Positions 44,967 through 54,600 of a DNA stretch of 64,000 bases are shown here, one piece after another. The notes beneath the pieces are model-generated. The model had not been told where the DNA came from and made no database searches. It worked only from the letters and a program-made list of their open reading frames with translations. This DNA comes from JAEUMG01 sp963805405. GTDB taxonomy: Bacteria; Pseudomonadota; Alphaproteobacteria; Rhizobiales; Aestuariivirgaceae. The stretch is taken from NCBI GenBank assembly GCA_963805405.1, contig CAWDUC010000003.1, positions 51,117 to 115,116 of the forward strand. The letters are read 5' to 3'. Position numbers and translations under genes: made by a program. Position 1 is the first letter of the stretch; the number at the start of each line of letters is the position of its first letter.

Positions 44967-46073
44967 ATGGGATTCGAGACACGGCCTGATCTTAAGCCGT
45001 TATATAATTCTGTCCTGGTCGGAGATTGCCTCAGCGAAATCGCCCGCATCCCCTCGGGAAGCGTCGATCTCGTGTTCGCGGATCCGCCCTATAACCTGCA
45101 GCTCGCGGGCGATCTGACGCGGCCCGACCAGAGCAAGGTCGACGCGGTCGATGATGACTGGGACAAGTTCGCGAGCTTCGCCGACTACGACCGCTTCTCG
45201 CGCGCCTGGCTCGAACAGTGCCGGCGCGTGCTCAAGCCGAATGGTGCGATCTGGGTCATCGGTTCCTATCACAACATCTTCCGCCTTGGCGCGATCATCC
45301 AGGATCTCGATTTCTGGATTCTCAATGACGTGATCTGGCTCAAAACCAATCCGATGCCGAATTTCCGCGGCCGGCGTTTCACCAATGCGCATGAAACTTT
45401 GATCTGGGCGTCGCGCGCGCAAGAATCGCGCCCGACTTTCAATTATGATGCGATGAAGACTTTCAACGACGATCTGCAAATGCGATCGGACTGGCTGCTT
45501 CCCTTGTGCACCGGCCCCGAACGATTGAAGACGTCTGGTGGCGACAAGCTTCATCCGACGCAGAAGCCCGAAGCCCTGATCTATCGCGTATTGCTTTCCT
45601 CCTCGAAGCCCGGCGATGTGGTCCTCGATCCTTTTTTCGGCTCGGGCACGACCGGTGCGGTGGCAAAGCGGCTCGGTCGCAATTTCATCGGCATCGAACG
45701 CGATTCCAACTATGCCGAGGCGGCGAGGCGCCGAATCGCAACAATCGAACCGCTGCCCGAGGAAATACTCACCGTCGCTTCCGGCAAGCGGGGGGAAGCG
45801 CGCATTCCTTTCGGCGCGCTGATCGAACGCGGCCTTATCAAGGCCGGCGATACGCTGCATGATCCGACGCAGCGGATCGCCGCGCGCGTCCGCGCCGACG
45901 GATCGATCGCAAGTCGCGATGCGTCAGGCTCGATCCACAAGATCGGTGCGCATGTGCAAGGTGCCGAGGCCTGCAATGGCTGGACGTTCTGGCATATCCG
46001 CAAAGGCGCGAACCTCATTCCGATCGACGTGCTGCGCCAGCAATTGCGCGCGGAGCTTGCCGCAGGCCGATGA
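44967..46073 (+). CDS. ccrM: Cell-cycle-regulated DNA adenine methyltransferase (GANTC)
   Basis: Beta-class N6-adenine methyltransferase. DPPYNLQL (about 39-46) comes before the AdoMet motif DPFFGSGTTG (about 220-229), the order that defines the class. NPMPNFRGRRFTNAHETLIW is shared with CcrM of Caulobacter and Brucella. The C-terminal part (about 280-368) with DGSIASRDASGSIHKIGA is the extension typical of CcrM. The ATG at 44967 is preferred; the frame also offers TTG at 44949. It overlaps the next gene by four bases. Confidence 0.95.
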   Translation: MGFETRPDLKPLYNSVLVGDCLSEIARIPSGSVDLVFADPPYNLQLAGDLTRPDQSKVDAVDDDWDKFASFADYDRFSRAWLEQCRRVLKPNGAIWVIGSYHNIFRLGAIIQDLDFWILNDVIWLKTNPMPNFRGRRFTNAHETLIWASRAQESRPTFNYDAMKTFNDDLQMRSDWLLPLCTGPERLKTSGGDKLHPTQKPEALIYRVLLSSSKPGDVVLDPFFGSGTTGAVAKRLGRNFIGIERDSNYAEAARRRIATIEPLPEEILTVASGKRGEARIPFGALIERGLIKAGDTLHDPTQRIAARVRADGSIASRDASGSIHKIGAHVQGAEACNGWTFWHIRKGANLIPIDVLRQQLRAELAAGR

Positions 46074-46560
46074 GCGATAACTTCGTTCGCGAAGGTCGCC
46101 TCGGCGATGCGGCACGCATTGCCGAGATCTACAACGAGGGAATTGCCGATCGCATGGCGACCTTCGAAACCGAGCTTCGCGACAAGGATCAAATCGCAGT
46201 TTGGTTTGCTAACGGCTACCCGGTGATTGTCGCAGGCGTCGATAATCGCGTGATGGCCTATGCGGCGGCATTCCCCTACCGCGCGCGACCCTGCTATGAG
46301 GGCGTACGCGAATTCTCGATCTATGTGGCGCGCGATGGACGCGGCAAGGGTTTTGGTCGCGCCGCGCTGTCTTCCCTCATCGAAGAGGCGCGCCGGCGCG
46401 GCTTGGTGGAAGCTCGTGTCGCGCATTTTTCCCGAGAATACGGCAAGCCTCGCGACTTTGCGAGTCGCTCGGCTTCCGGCGGGTCGGCGTTTATGAAAAG
46501 CATGGCCGGCTCGACGGCGTCTGGCGCGATGTGGTGATCGTCGAGAAGCTTCTGGTCTGA
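46070..46560 (+). pseudogene. GNAT acetyltransferase (phosphinothricin acetyltransferase-like) with two frameshifts
   Basis: The first 110 codons encode a GNAT domain (AARIAEIYNEGIADR, then FSIYVARDGRGKGFGRAALS). The continuation lies in two other frames: WKLVSRIFPENTASL after an extra base near 46403-46407, and CESLGFRRVGVYEKHGRLDG ending VWRDVVIVEKLLV after an extra base near 46448-46453. Removing both restores a normal-length enzyme ending at 46558-46560. As sequenced, translation ends at 46537 with an unrelated tail. The substrate could be an amine such as methionine sulfoximine or phosphinothricin, inferred from the family only. Confidence 0.75.
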
Positions 46561-46623
46561 AGCCTTTCGCTCGCAGGCCGAATGATATAGAAGGCCCGCG
46601 CTTCCCCAATCCGGAGAATTCCC

Positions 46624-47305
46624 GTGGCCGACCGCCAGCAAACTTCATTTCTCTTCGACCTCGACGGCACATTGGTCGACAGCGTCTATGACCATGTCAT
46701 CGCCTGGCATGATGCGCTCCAAGAAGAGGGAATCGAGGTTTCGATCTGGCGCCTGCATCGCCGTATCGGCATGTCGGGAGGATTATTCACGAAGGCCTTG
46801 GCGCGAGAAACCGGGATCGATCTCGGCGAAGACCGCATCAATCGGCTGCGCAAGCTTCACGCCGATGCCTACGCGAAGCGCTCAAGCCACACGCGCGCCC
46901 TGCCCGGCGCCCGCGAGCTGCTCGATGCCCTGACCGCCAACCAAATCCCGTGGGCAATCGCCACTTCGGGCAGGATGGAGACGGCCGGCCCGGTGCTTCA
47001 GAAGCTTGGCGTCGATCCGGCGAAGATTCCTGTCGTGACGCGCGACCAGGTCCGCTACGCCAAGCCCGATCCCGATCTCTTTCTCGCCGCCGCCAAGAAA
47101 CTCGATGTCGATATCGAGCACGCCTGCGTGGTGGGCGACAGTATCTGGGACATGCTGGCCGCGCGCCGCGCCCGCGCGCTCGGCATTGGACTGCTGTCAG
47201 GCGGCTACGGCGCCGAAGAGTTGGAACGCTCCGGCGCCTATCGCGTCTATGAAGATCCAGCCGACCTTCTCGTCCATCATCGACGAAGTCGGCGGCCGTC
47301 GCTGA
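46624..47305 (+). CDS. HAD-superfamily hydrolase (phosphoglycolate phosphatase-like), 3' frameshift
   Basis: Phosphatase of the HAD family, start GTG at 46624. The nucleophile motif FLFDLDGTLVDS is at about 9-20, the Thr/Ser motif ATSGRMETAG near 113, and the Lys and acidic motifs KPDPDLFL and VVGDSIWDM later. The frame as sequenced runs to 47382 with a basic tail antisense to the neighbouring gene. An extra base near 47274-47281 explains this: in the other frame the protein ends IDEVGGRR with a stop at 47303-47305, just before the converging gene. The substrate is unknown. Confidence 0.82.
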
Positions 47306-47310
47306 GTACT

Positions 47311-48462
47311 TCAGAACGTCTTGTTGACCGGCTCGCCGAGCGCCATGCGCCCTGCATACTCGGCTTGCGGTCCCGTTTGTAACGGATGATAGCGAGCACC
47401 CTGGATGTCGCGGAAGCGGCGCTCCAGTCCGCGGTCGCGGAAGAAGCTCTGGCCACCTGCCGTTTCCATTGCGAGTTCGACAGCAGCGATCGCATGTCTT
47501 GCAACCAGCGTGCGGCCGGCCATCACTTCATTGACGCTTTTCTCTGACGGCGCGTTTTCGTTGACGGCATCGAGCATGGCGCGTTGCGCGTATTGAGCGG
47601 CGCGCAATTCGGTGTCCATCCGTCCTGCCAGTTCGAAGAGATGCTGGTCCTTACGCCGCTTCTTTGCGAGATCGACGGCTATGTCGCGTGCGCCTTCGGC
47701 AACACCCAGATAGGCCGAGTAGATCAGCGGAAAGGCGATCGTGGCAATCGTCTGGAAGAGCGGGTGCCATTCCCCAGCCTTGCGCCTGACGGCCACCGCC
47801 GCCTCCGGAACGACATGACCGTCGATGATGATGTCATGCGAGCCGGTCGCGCGCATGCCCATCGTCTTCCACACCGGATCGATGCGCACCTGCGGCGAGT
47901 TCATCGGAATGCCGAAGTGAAGCACCATGGGCTCCTGCCCCGGCTCCTCGAGCAGCGCCGTCGTCATCAGCAATGAGCCAAGCGGAGAACCGGATGAGAA
48001 GATCTTGCGCGCCGTGATGCGATAGCCGCCCTCGACCTTCTCCGCCTTGCCCGAGCCGGCAATCCAGTCGGAGCCGCCGCTCGACAAGAGAATGATACGC
48101 TCCGTCGCGATGCGCTTGAGCAGGGCGTCGACGGGCGCCTTCTGATGGCGCCAGCGCCAAGCCGGAATCGCCACCTGATGCGTGTGCATGGAAAACGCGA
48201 GCGCAGTCGAGCCACAATAGCGCGCGATGGTACGCAGCATGCCGGCAAGCTCGTCGGTCGTTGCACCGCCGCCACCAAGTTCGGCGGGAACGCCCGCCTC
48301 GATGAGGCCTGCCTCCTTCAGATCGACGTAGTTATCCTCACAAAACGTATCCGTTTCGTCGAAGGCGGGCGCGCGCCCGGCGAAGCGGCGGCCGAGTTCA
48401 TCGGCGATCTCGGTAAGCGAGCGCTTGCGCAGGACGTGGATCTTCTCTGTGGAACTGGCCAT
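47311..48462 (-). CDS. Acyl-CoA dehydrogenase family protein
   Basis: FAD-dependent dehydrogenase-like protein of 383 residues from the ATG at 48462, with GGGAGAG upstream. It shows LLSSGGSDWIAGSGKAEKVE near 130-150, where acyl-CoA dehydrogenases bind FAD, and the C-terminal AMETAGGQSFFRDRGLERR followed by FRDIQGARYHPL. The ending is closer to the DszC/flavin monooxygenase-like branch than to classical beta-oxidation enzymes, so an oxygenase role is possible. Divergent from an HxlR regulator that may control it. Confidence 0.85.
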   Translation of the reverse strand: MASSTEKIHVLRKRSLTEIADELGRRFAGRAPAFDETDTFCEDNYVDLKEAGLIEAGVPAELGGGGATTDELAGMLRTIARYCGSTALAFSMHTHQVAIPAWRWRHQKAPVDALLKRIATERIILLSSGGSDWIAGSGKAEKVEGGYRITARKIFSSGSPLGSLLMTTALLEEPGQEPMVLHFGIPMNSPQVRIDPVWKTMGMRATGSHDIIIDGHVVPEAAVAVRRKAGEWHPLFQTIATIAFPLIYSAYLGVAEGARDIAVDLAKKRRKDQHLFELAGRMDTELRAAQYAQRAMLDAVNENAPSEKSVNEVMAGRTLVARHAIAAVELAMETAGGQSFFRDRGLERRFRDIQGARYHPLQTGPQAEYAGRMALGEPVNKTF

Positions 48463-48678
48463 TGAACTCTCCCAAATTCTTAGCATGCCGAAGCATCATG
48501 AGCGCATTTTCGCTGTCCCGGAGATGACCGTCCAGTTCAGGAACTGTACCGGTGGAGTCCGCATATCTCCCGAAAGAGCGCCACAAATGGGCTTTGTGAA
48601 CATCAAGTCGCTTCAGAAAATGGAGTGGTGGGCCATTGCTCGATCCGATAGGGTCGAGAAAGGTGAGGAGTTGCCACA

Positions 48679-49380
48679 ATGGCCACGGAAGAACTTGGAA
48701 CTTATGGGCAGTTCTGTCCGGTCGCGATGGCTGCCGAGGTCGTGTGCTCACGCTGGACGGCTTTGGTCCTGCGCGAACTCCTATGCGGAAGTACCCGCTT
48801 CAACGATATCCGGCGAGGCGTGCCGCGCATGTCGCCGACCCTGCTATCGAAGCGGCTCAAGGAGCTTGAGCGGGCCGGTATTATATCCACTCGCATGTCG
48901 GCCTCCGGCACCGCCGAGTATCACATGACCGAAGCAGGCGAGGATTTGCGCCCCGTCATCATGAACCTCGGCATTTGGGGCCAGCGCTGGGTCGAATCGC
49001 AAGTTACCCTCAAGAATCTCGATCCCTCGCTACTCATGTGGGACATGCGACGCGGACTCGATCCAACGCCAATGCCGCCGCGCCGCTACACGATCAAATT
49101 CGAGTATCCGGAGCTTCCCGAATCGCGCCGCCACTGGTGGCTCGTCGTCGAGGGGCGCCAGGTCGATCTGTGCGGCGTCGATCCAGGCCATGAGGTTGAC
49201 CTTTACGTGCGCTGCTCCTTGCGGGTGATGACAGCGATTTGGATGGGCCTCGCGACAGTCGAAGGCGAGAAATCCGCAAAGCGTCTGGAGGTCGACGGCG
49301 ATCCGGCGATCGTCAAAACCATGCAGACCTGGCTGGGCCTCAGCCCCTTTGCCAAGGAAAAGAAGCGCGTAGCGAACTAG
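48679..49380 (+). CDS. HxlR family winged-helix regulator with long C-terminal domain
   Basis: A 233-residue protein. Residues 1-100 form an HxlR-type winged helix (CPVAMAAEVVCSRWTALVLR, then GVPRMSPTLLSKRLKELERA). Many HxlR proteins stop there; this one has another 130 residues with WWLVVEGRQVDLCGVDPGHE, resembling an SCP2-like small-molecule domain. The cysteine at position 14 may sense oxidation or electrophiles, as in other members. It is divergent from the acyl-CoA dehydrogenase gene with about 215 bases between the starts. Confidence 0.87.
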   Translation: MATEELGTYGQFCPVAMAAEVVCSRWTALVLRELLCGSTRFNDIRRGVPRMSPTLLSKRLKELERAGIISTRMSASGTAEYHMTEAGEDLRPVIMNLGIWGQRWVESQVTLKNLDPSLLMWDMRRGLDPTPMPPRRYTIKFEYPELPESRRHWWLVVEGRQVDLCGVDPGHEVDLYVRCSLRVMTAIWMGLATVEGEKSAKRLEVDGDPAIVKTMQTWLGLSPFAKEKKRVAN

Positions 49381-50444
49381 CCAGCGGTCATCACGGTGAC
49401 GATCTTGCGCATGACACTCGGCAGGGCTTCGCCTGCCAGCCCAGCCATCGGCACCCAGCGATAGTCACCATCGTCGCGCAGGTCATCGCTGAACGGCAAT
49501 CTGGCCCGCCAGATTTCCAATTCGAGATGGAAATGCGTGAAAGTGTGCTCGATGCGTCCTGCCTTGCGATGCCACTTCGCCTCGAGGGGCGCGGTATCGA
49601 AAGGTCTCTTCGGCAGTTCGCTTGCCCAGGGCGTCGAAGGGATTTCCATCATGCCCCCGAGCAAGCCTCGCTCGGGTCTCCGCCTGAGCAGTAGCGCTCC
49701 GTCGCGCTCAACCCAAAAAGCAATGCCCCGGCGCAGGGGCTGGGCCGTTTTGGCAGCTTTTCGCGGCAGCACATCCGCGATGCCGCGTCGGCGCGCCACG
49801 CATGGTTCAGACCATGGGCAAATCAGGCAGTTAGCGGCGCGCGGCGTACAGATCGTAGCGCCCAGATCCATCATGGCTTGCGCGAAATCACCCGGACGGC
49901 TCTCAGGAACAAGCGTCAGCACATAATCGCGAATCAGGGGCTTTGCCTGAGGCAACGGCGTCTCGATCGCATGGAGACGGGCAATCACCCGTTCGACATT
50001 GCCATCAACGGCAGCGGCTTTGCGGTCAAAGGCAATCGCAGCGATGGCGCCCGCCGTGTAAGTTCCGATACCCGGCAGTTCGCGAAGTTCTGCCTCGTTA
50101 TCGGGGAACCGGCCGCCATGTTGGGAGGCGACGATGCGCGCGCAGGCATGAAGGTTGCGGGCGCGGGCATAATATCCGAGGCCAGCCCAGGCCTTCAGGA
50201 TGTCGTCCAAGGGTGCCGCGGCGAGCGCCTCGACAGTCGGCCATCGCGCGATAAATTTCAGGAAATAGTCCTTCACGGCAGCAACGGTTGTCTGCTGCAA
50301 CATGATTTCCGACAGCCACACTTTATAAGGATCGGGAGACTGACCGGGTTGGCTGCGCCAGGGCAGGTCGCGGGCATGATGGTCATACCAGGATAGGAGC
50401 CGGTCGCTCAGCCCTTGTTCCGCCACGGTTGCAGCGAGAATCAT
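49377..50444 (-). CDS. mutY: Adenine DNA glycosylase
   Basis: Removes adenine mispaired with 8-oxoguanine. The 355-residue protein shows EIMLQQTTVAAV with the catalytic Glu, the HhH motif LPGIGTYTAGAIAAIAF, the Asp segment AVDGNVERV, and the iron-sulphur loop C-x6-C-x2-C-x5-C (CTPRAANCLICPWSEPC). The C-terminal NUDIX-like part (about 230-350) recognises 8-oxoguanine. Its 3' end overlaps the HxlR gene by four bases, and it is divergent from the DciA-like gene. Confidence 0.95.
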   Translation of the reverse strand: MILAATVAEQGLSDRLLSWYDHHARDLPWRSQPGQSPDPYKVWLSEIMLQQTTVAAVKDYFLKFIARWPTVEALAAAPLDDILKAWAGLGYYARARNLHACARIVASQHGGRFPDNEAELRELPGIGTYTAGAIAAIAFDRKAAAVDGNVERVIARLHAIETPLPQAKPLIRDYVLTLVPESRPGDFAQAMMDLGATICTPRAANCLICPWSEPCVARRRGIADVLPRKAAKTAQPLRRGIAFWVERDGALLLRRRPERGLLGGMMEIPSTPWASELPKRPFDTAPLEAKWHRKAGRIEHTFTHFHLELEIWRARLPFSDDLRDDGDYRWVPMAGLAGEALPSVMRKIVTVMTAG

Positions 50445-50465
50445 CTATAGTAAACCACGAGAACC

Positions 50466-50951
50466 ATGCAGACCCTCGACAAGCCCTTTCGCGACCTGAC
50501 CCAGGCGGCGTTCGCCCGTTATGGGTTTGCCTATGGCGAACTGCTGAGCCAATGGGCGGCTATCGTCGGGAACAGCACGGCTGTGGTCTGCAAGCCGGAG
50601 CGGATCAGCTGGCCGCGCCAGGCTGGTGACAGCCGCCAACGGCAAGGGGGTACCTTGATCCTGCGCGCGGTGCCGGGTCGCACCCTCGAACTTCACTACG
50701 AGACCCCCCGCCTGATCGAGCGAATCAATGCTTTTTACGGCTATGGGGCGATCGCGGCGATCAAGGTCCGCCAGGCTTCGGTGCCGACCGCAAGGGCCGT
50801 GGAGAAGCCGGTGCCGTTGCTGGAGCCGGCCCAAAAGGCGACCCTCGACGCCGAACTCGCGGGCATCGATAACGACGCATTGCGCGACGCCCTGCTCCGG
50901 CTGGGGGCCGGCGCCCTTTCGCAGTGCAAAACTTCTCAACAGGACCAATGA
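50466..50951 (+). CDS. DciA-like (DUF721) protein
   Basis: A 161-residue protein with the DUF721 pattern: ATGs near 50466 followed by FGELLSQWAAIVG-like residues (YGELLSQWAAIVGNSTAVVC), then GGTLILRAVPGRTLELHYE and a short C-terminal helix. DciA proteins help load the replicative helicase in bacteria without DnaC. Alphaproteobacterial DUF721 members often carry extra C-terminal residues, as here. It lies between mutY and the DsbA-like gene, an arrangement I associate with other Hyphomicrobiales. Confidence 0.85.
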   Translation: MQTLDKPFRDLTQAAFARYGFAYGELLSQWAAIVGNSTAVVCKPERISWPRQAGDSRQRQGGTLILRAVPGRTLELHYETPRLIERINAFYGYGAIAAIKVRQASVPTARAVEKPVPLLEPAQKATLDAELAGIDNDALRDALLRLGAGALSQCKTSQQDQ

Positions 50952-50991
50952 AGCCTTTGTTTTCAAACGCAACATCTAGTAGGTAAATCCC

Positions 50992-51603
50992 ATGGTAACG
51001 CTAAATCGACGTATGTTTGCTCTTGGCACTTCCGCCCTTGCCGGCCTCTCGCTGTGGCCCGTGGGCGCCTCGGCGGCCAGCCTAACCGACCCCTCGCCGA
51101 TCGGCGAAATGGTTCTCGGGCCGGAAAATGCCAAGGTCACGGTGATCGAATATGCCTCGGCCTCCTGTCCGCATTGCGCGAATTTCTACAAGACCACGTT
51201 CCAGGACCTGAAGAAGGACTATATCGACACGGGCAAGATTCGCTTCATCTTCCGCGAATTCCCGCACAACCAGCCGGCGCTTGCCGCCTTCATGGTGGCG
51301 CGATGCGCGCCGAAGGACAAATTCTTTCCGCTGATCGACATGTTTTTCGAACAGCAGGACAAGTGGCTCGCGGCGCCGCGCGATGAACTGTTCAAGATCG
51401 CCCAGCTTGCGGGATTCACGCAGGAAAGCTTCGATGCCTGCCTCAAGAACGAGGATGTCGCGAAGGGCATCATCTCCGTTCGCGATCAGGCCGAAGGCTT
51501 CGGGGTCGATTCAATCCCGACTTTCTTCATCAATGGCGAGAAGGTGAAGGGCGAAACGTCGATCGAGGAATTTCGCAAGATCATTGATCCGCTACTGGCC
51601 TGA
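50992..51603 (+). CDS. Periplasmic DsbA-like thiol:disulfide oxidoreductase
   Basis: Thioredoxin-fold protein of 203 residues. The N-terminal RRMFALGTSALAGLSLW is a signal peptide of Tat-like appearance ending near GASA. The active site is CPHC (about 59-62), set in EYASASCPHCANFYKT, with the cis-proline loop in VDSIPTFFINGEKV. It most resembles the DsbA/DsbG-like group (Thioredoxin_4). A role in disulfide formation in exported proteins is inferred. It is followed by smc after 35 bases. Confidence 0.92.
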   Translation: MVTLNRRMFALGTSALAGLSLWPVGASAASLTDPSPIGEMVLGPENAKVTVIEYASASCPHCANFYKTTFQDLKKDYIDTGKIRFIFREFPHNQPALAAFMVARCAPKDKFFPLIDMFFEQQDKWLAAPRDELFKIAQLAGFTQESFDACLKNEDVAKGIISVRDQAEGFGVDSIPTFFINGEKVKGETSIEEFRKIIDPLLA

Positions 51604-51638
51604 GGGCTCGCAGCGGAGGGGTTTGAGGGGCACATAGC

Positions 51639-54600
51639 ATGAAGTTCTCCCGGCTGAGGCTTTCCGGCTTCAAGTCGTTCGTTGAGCCGACCGAGCTTGT
51701 CATCGAGACGGGCCTCACCGGCGTCGTAGGACCCAACGGTTGCGGCAAATCGAATTTGCTCGAAGCGCTGCGCTGGGTGATGGGCGAGAATTCGTACAAG
51801 AACATGCGCGCGTCCGGCATGGATGACGTCATTTTCTCGGGCACGACACAGCGTCCTGCCCGGAACATGGCGGAAGTCATGCTGACGCTCGCCAATGATG
51901 ATCGCGATGCGCCGGCGCAATTCAATGACTCGGAAGCACTTGACGTTTCGCGTCGGATCGAGCGCGAAGCGGGTTCGGCCTATCGTATCAACGGGCGGGA
52001 CGTGCGTGCACGCGACGTGCAACTGCTCTTCGCGGACGCTTCGACGGGTGCGCGCTCACCGGCGCTGGTCCGGCAAGGGCAGATCGCCGAAATCATCAAT
52101 TCGAAACCACAGGCACGGCGGTTGATCCTGGAAGAGGCGGCTGGAATCACCGGCCTTCACTCGCGTCGTCACGAGGCCGAACTCAAGCTCAAGGCGGCGG
52201 AACAAAATGTCGCCCGGCTCGACGACGTCATAGCCCAGCTCGAATCGCAAGTATCAAGCCTGCGTCGCCAGGCGCGTCAGGCGCAGAAGTATCGGCTCAT
52301 TTCGGCTGAGATCCGCAAGCTCGAAGCGGCAGGACTTTACGTGGCATGGCGCGACGCGGCGGAGACGGCGCGACGGGAAACCGAAGCGCTCGACCAATTG
52401 ACGCGCATCCTCGCCGAGCACACGCGGGCTGCCTCGCAAACGTTGCGCGAACGCGACGAACTGGGCGAAAAACTGCCGGCGTTGCGGGAGCAGGAAACAA
52501 TCCGCGCTGCGGTGCTGCAGCGGCTCAACCTTGAACAGGCCGGCCTCGACGAAGAAGAAAAACGTGCGCAAGCCCGCACCCAGGAACTTGCAACGCGACT
52601 GGCACAGATCGAAAGCGACCTCGGTCGCGAACGCGACGGCCTTGGTGATATCGCGGCGGCGGAATCGCGGCTGACCGAGGAACAGGCAGCGCTGAGCGAA
52701 GCGGAAACGCAGGATGCAACCCTGCGCGCCGAAGCCGCGCGGGCCCTGCAGGCGGCGGCCGAGGCTCTGGCGAATGCGCAGGAAACGGCAGATGCCGCGG
52801 CGGCCAAGCTCTCCGAGCTCAGCGCCCAGCGCAATGCGTTGGAGCGGCAGATTGCTGAGCGCCGGCAGGCCCTGGCGCGCGTCACGCGCGAGGGCGAAGA
52901 GATCGCAACTCGCCGGCAGGCCCTCCTCGCTGCGCTTGACACAGCCGAAGACGGCTCAATTCTCTCCGCCAGCGTCGAGCATGCAACGCAAGCGGCTGCG
53001 GCGGCAGAAAGCGCGGCAAACAGCGCCGAGACCGCCGTTCGGGCGATCAGGCAAACCGAATCCGACCGTCGGCAGGCATTCGACGAAGCGCGTCGGAATG
53101 CCGAACGGTTTCAGACGGAAGTCCGCACATTGACGGGGCTGCTCAAGGTCGCAGCCGGCGATCTGTGGCCGGCCATGGTCGACGCAATCAAGGTCAAGTC
53201 CGGCTACGAGACGGCGCTTGGCGCAGCACTGGGCGAAGACATCGATGCTTCCGGCGATGAAGCGGCGCCTGCGCATTGGCGCAGCCTGCCACCGCTCTCC
53301 GAAGCGCCTCCGCTTCCAGAAGGCGCGACATCACTGCTCGAATTTGTCGATGCGCCAGCAGCTCTGACAAGGTGCCTTTCGCAGGCGGGCGTCGTGACAC
53401 GCGCCGTCGGTCTTGCGCTCCAGGCACAGTTGCGGGCCGGCCAGATACTGGTGAGCATCGAAGGCGACGTGTGGCGCTGGGACGGCTTTACTTCAGCGGC
53501 GGATGCACCTTCCGCCTCGGCGCGACGGCTTGCCGAGCGCAACCGCCTCGCCGGACTTGAGATCGAAATGCAGGCAGCGATCGGCATCGCCGAGGAAAGC
53601 CGCCGAGCGTTCGATGCGTCCAGGAGTGAAGCCGAGGGTGCGGTCAAGCAGGAACGCGAGAGCCGCGATGCCTGGCGCGCCGCGATCGCGGCGCTCGATG
53701 TCGCACGGCGGGCATTGGCGCAGCATGAGCGCAAGGTCGCCGAGAGCGCCGCGCAAACCAGCGCACTCGATGAAGCTGCGAGACGCGTGGCGCAGAGTTT
53801 GGAAGAAGCGCGTGCGGCAGCGACAGCCAGCGAGGCTCAGTTTGCCGAATTGCCGGCCCTCGACGGCTTGGGCGAAGACCTGCGTCAACTGCGCGAAACC
53901 GTCAATCGCGAGCGCGGTTCCTACGGCGAAGCGCGCGCCCATCACGACGGGCTTGAACGTGCCGCCGCCATGCGAGGCGAGCGGCTTAAGGCCATAGAGG
54001 GCGAGCGCAAGCAATGGCGAGATCGCGAAACCCGCGCTTCCCAGCAGGTGGAGGCCCTTTCTGCGCGTTCCGCCGAAACCAAAGCCGCGCTCGCAGACCT
54101 GGCCCTATTGCCCGAACGTTTTGCCGAGAAACGCGCGCGATTGCTGACATTGTTGCAGCAGGCAGAGCGCGAGCGGCGTGCTGCCGCCGACGACTTGCAG
54201 GCAGCCGAAAATGCCGTGCGCGCTGCGGATACTGCCTTGCGCGCGGCTCAGGATCGCCAGTCCACGGCGCGCGAGGATCATGCTCGGGCCGAGGCGCATC
54301 TCGAATCGGCGCGCCAGCGGCATGAACATTGCGAGCGGCGCATCGCAGAGACGCTGCAATGCGAGCCGACAACAATTGTCGGAACGCTCGGTTTGGCCGA
54401 GGAGGAAATCCCGCCGCAAGACGAGATCGAGCAGAAGCTCACCAAGTTACGCGAGGACCGCGAACGGCTCGGCGCCGTCAATCTACGCGCCGAAGAAGAG
54501 GCCGAACAGGTCGCTCAACAGCTCGAGAGCCTGAAACACGAGCGCGACGATCTCATCCAGGCCATCACAAAACTGCGCGCCGGCATCGGCAGCCTCAATC

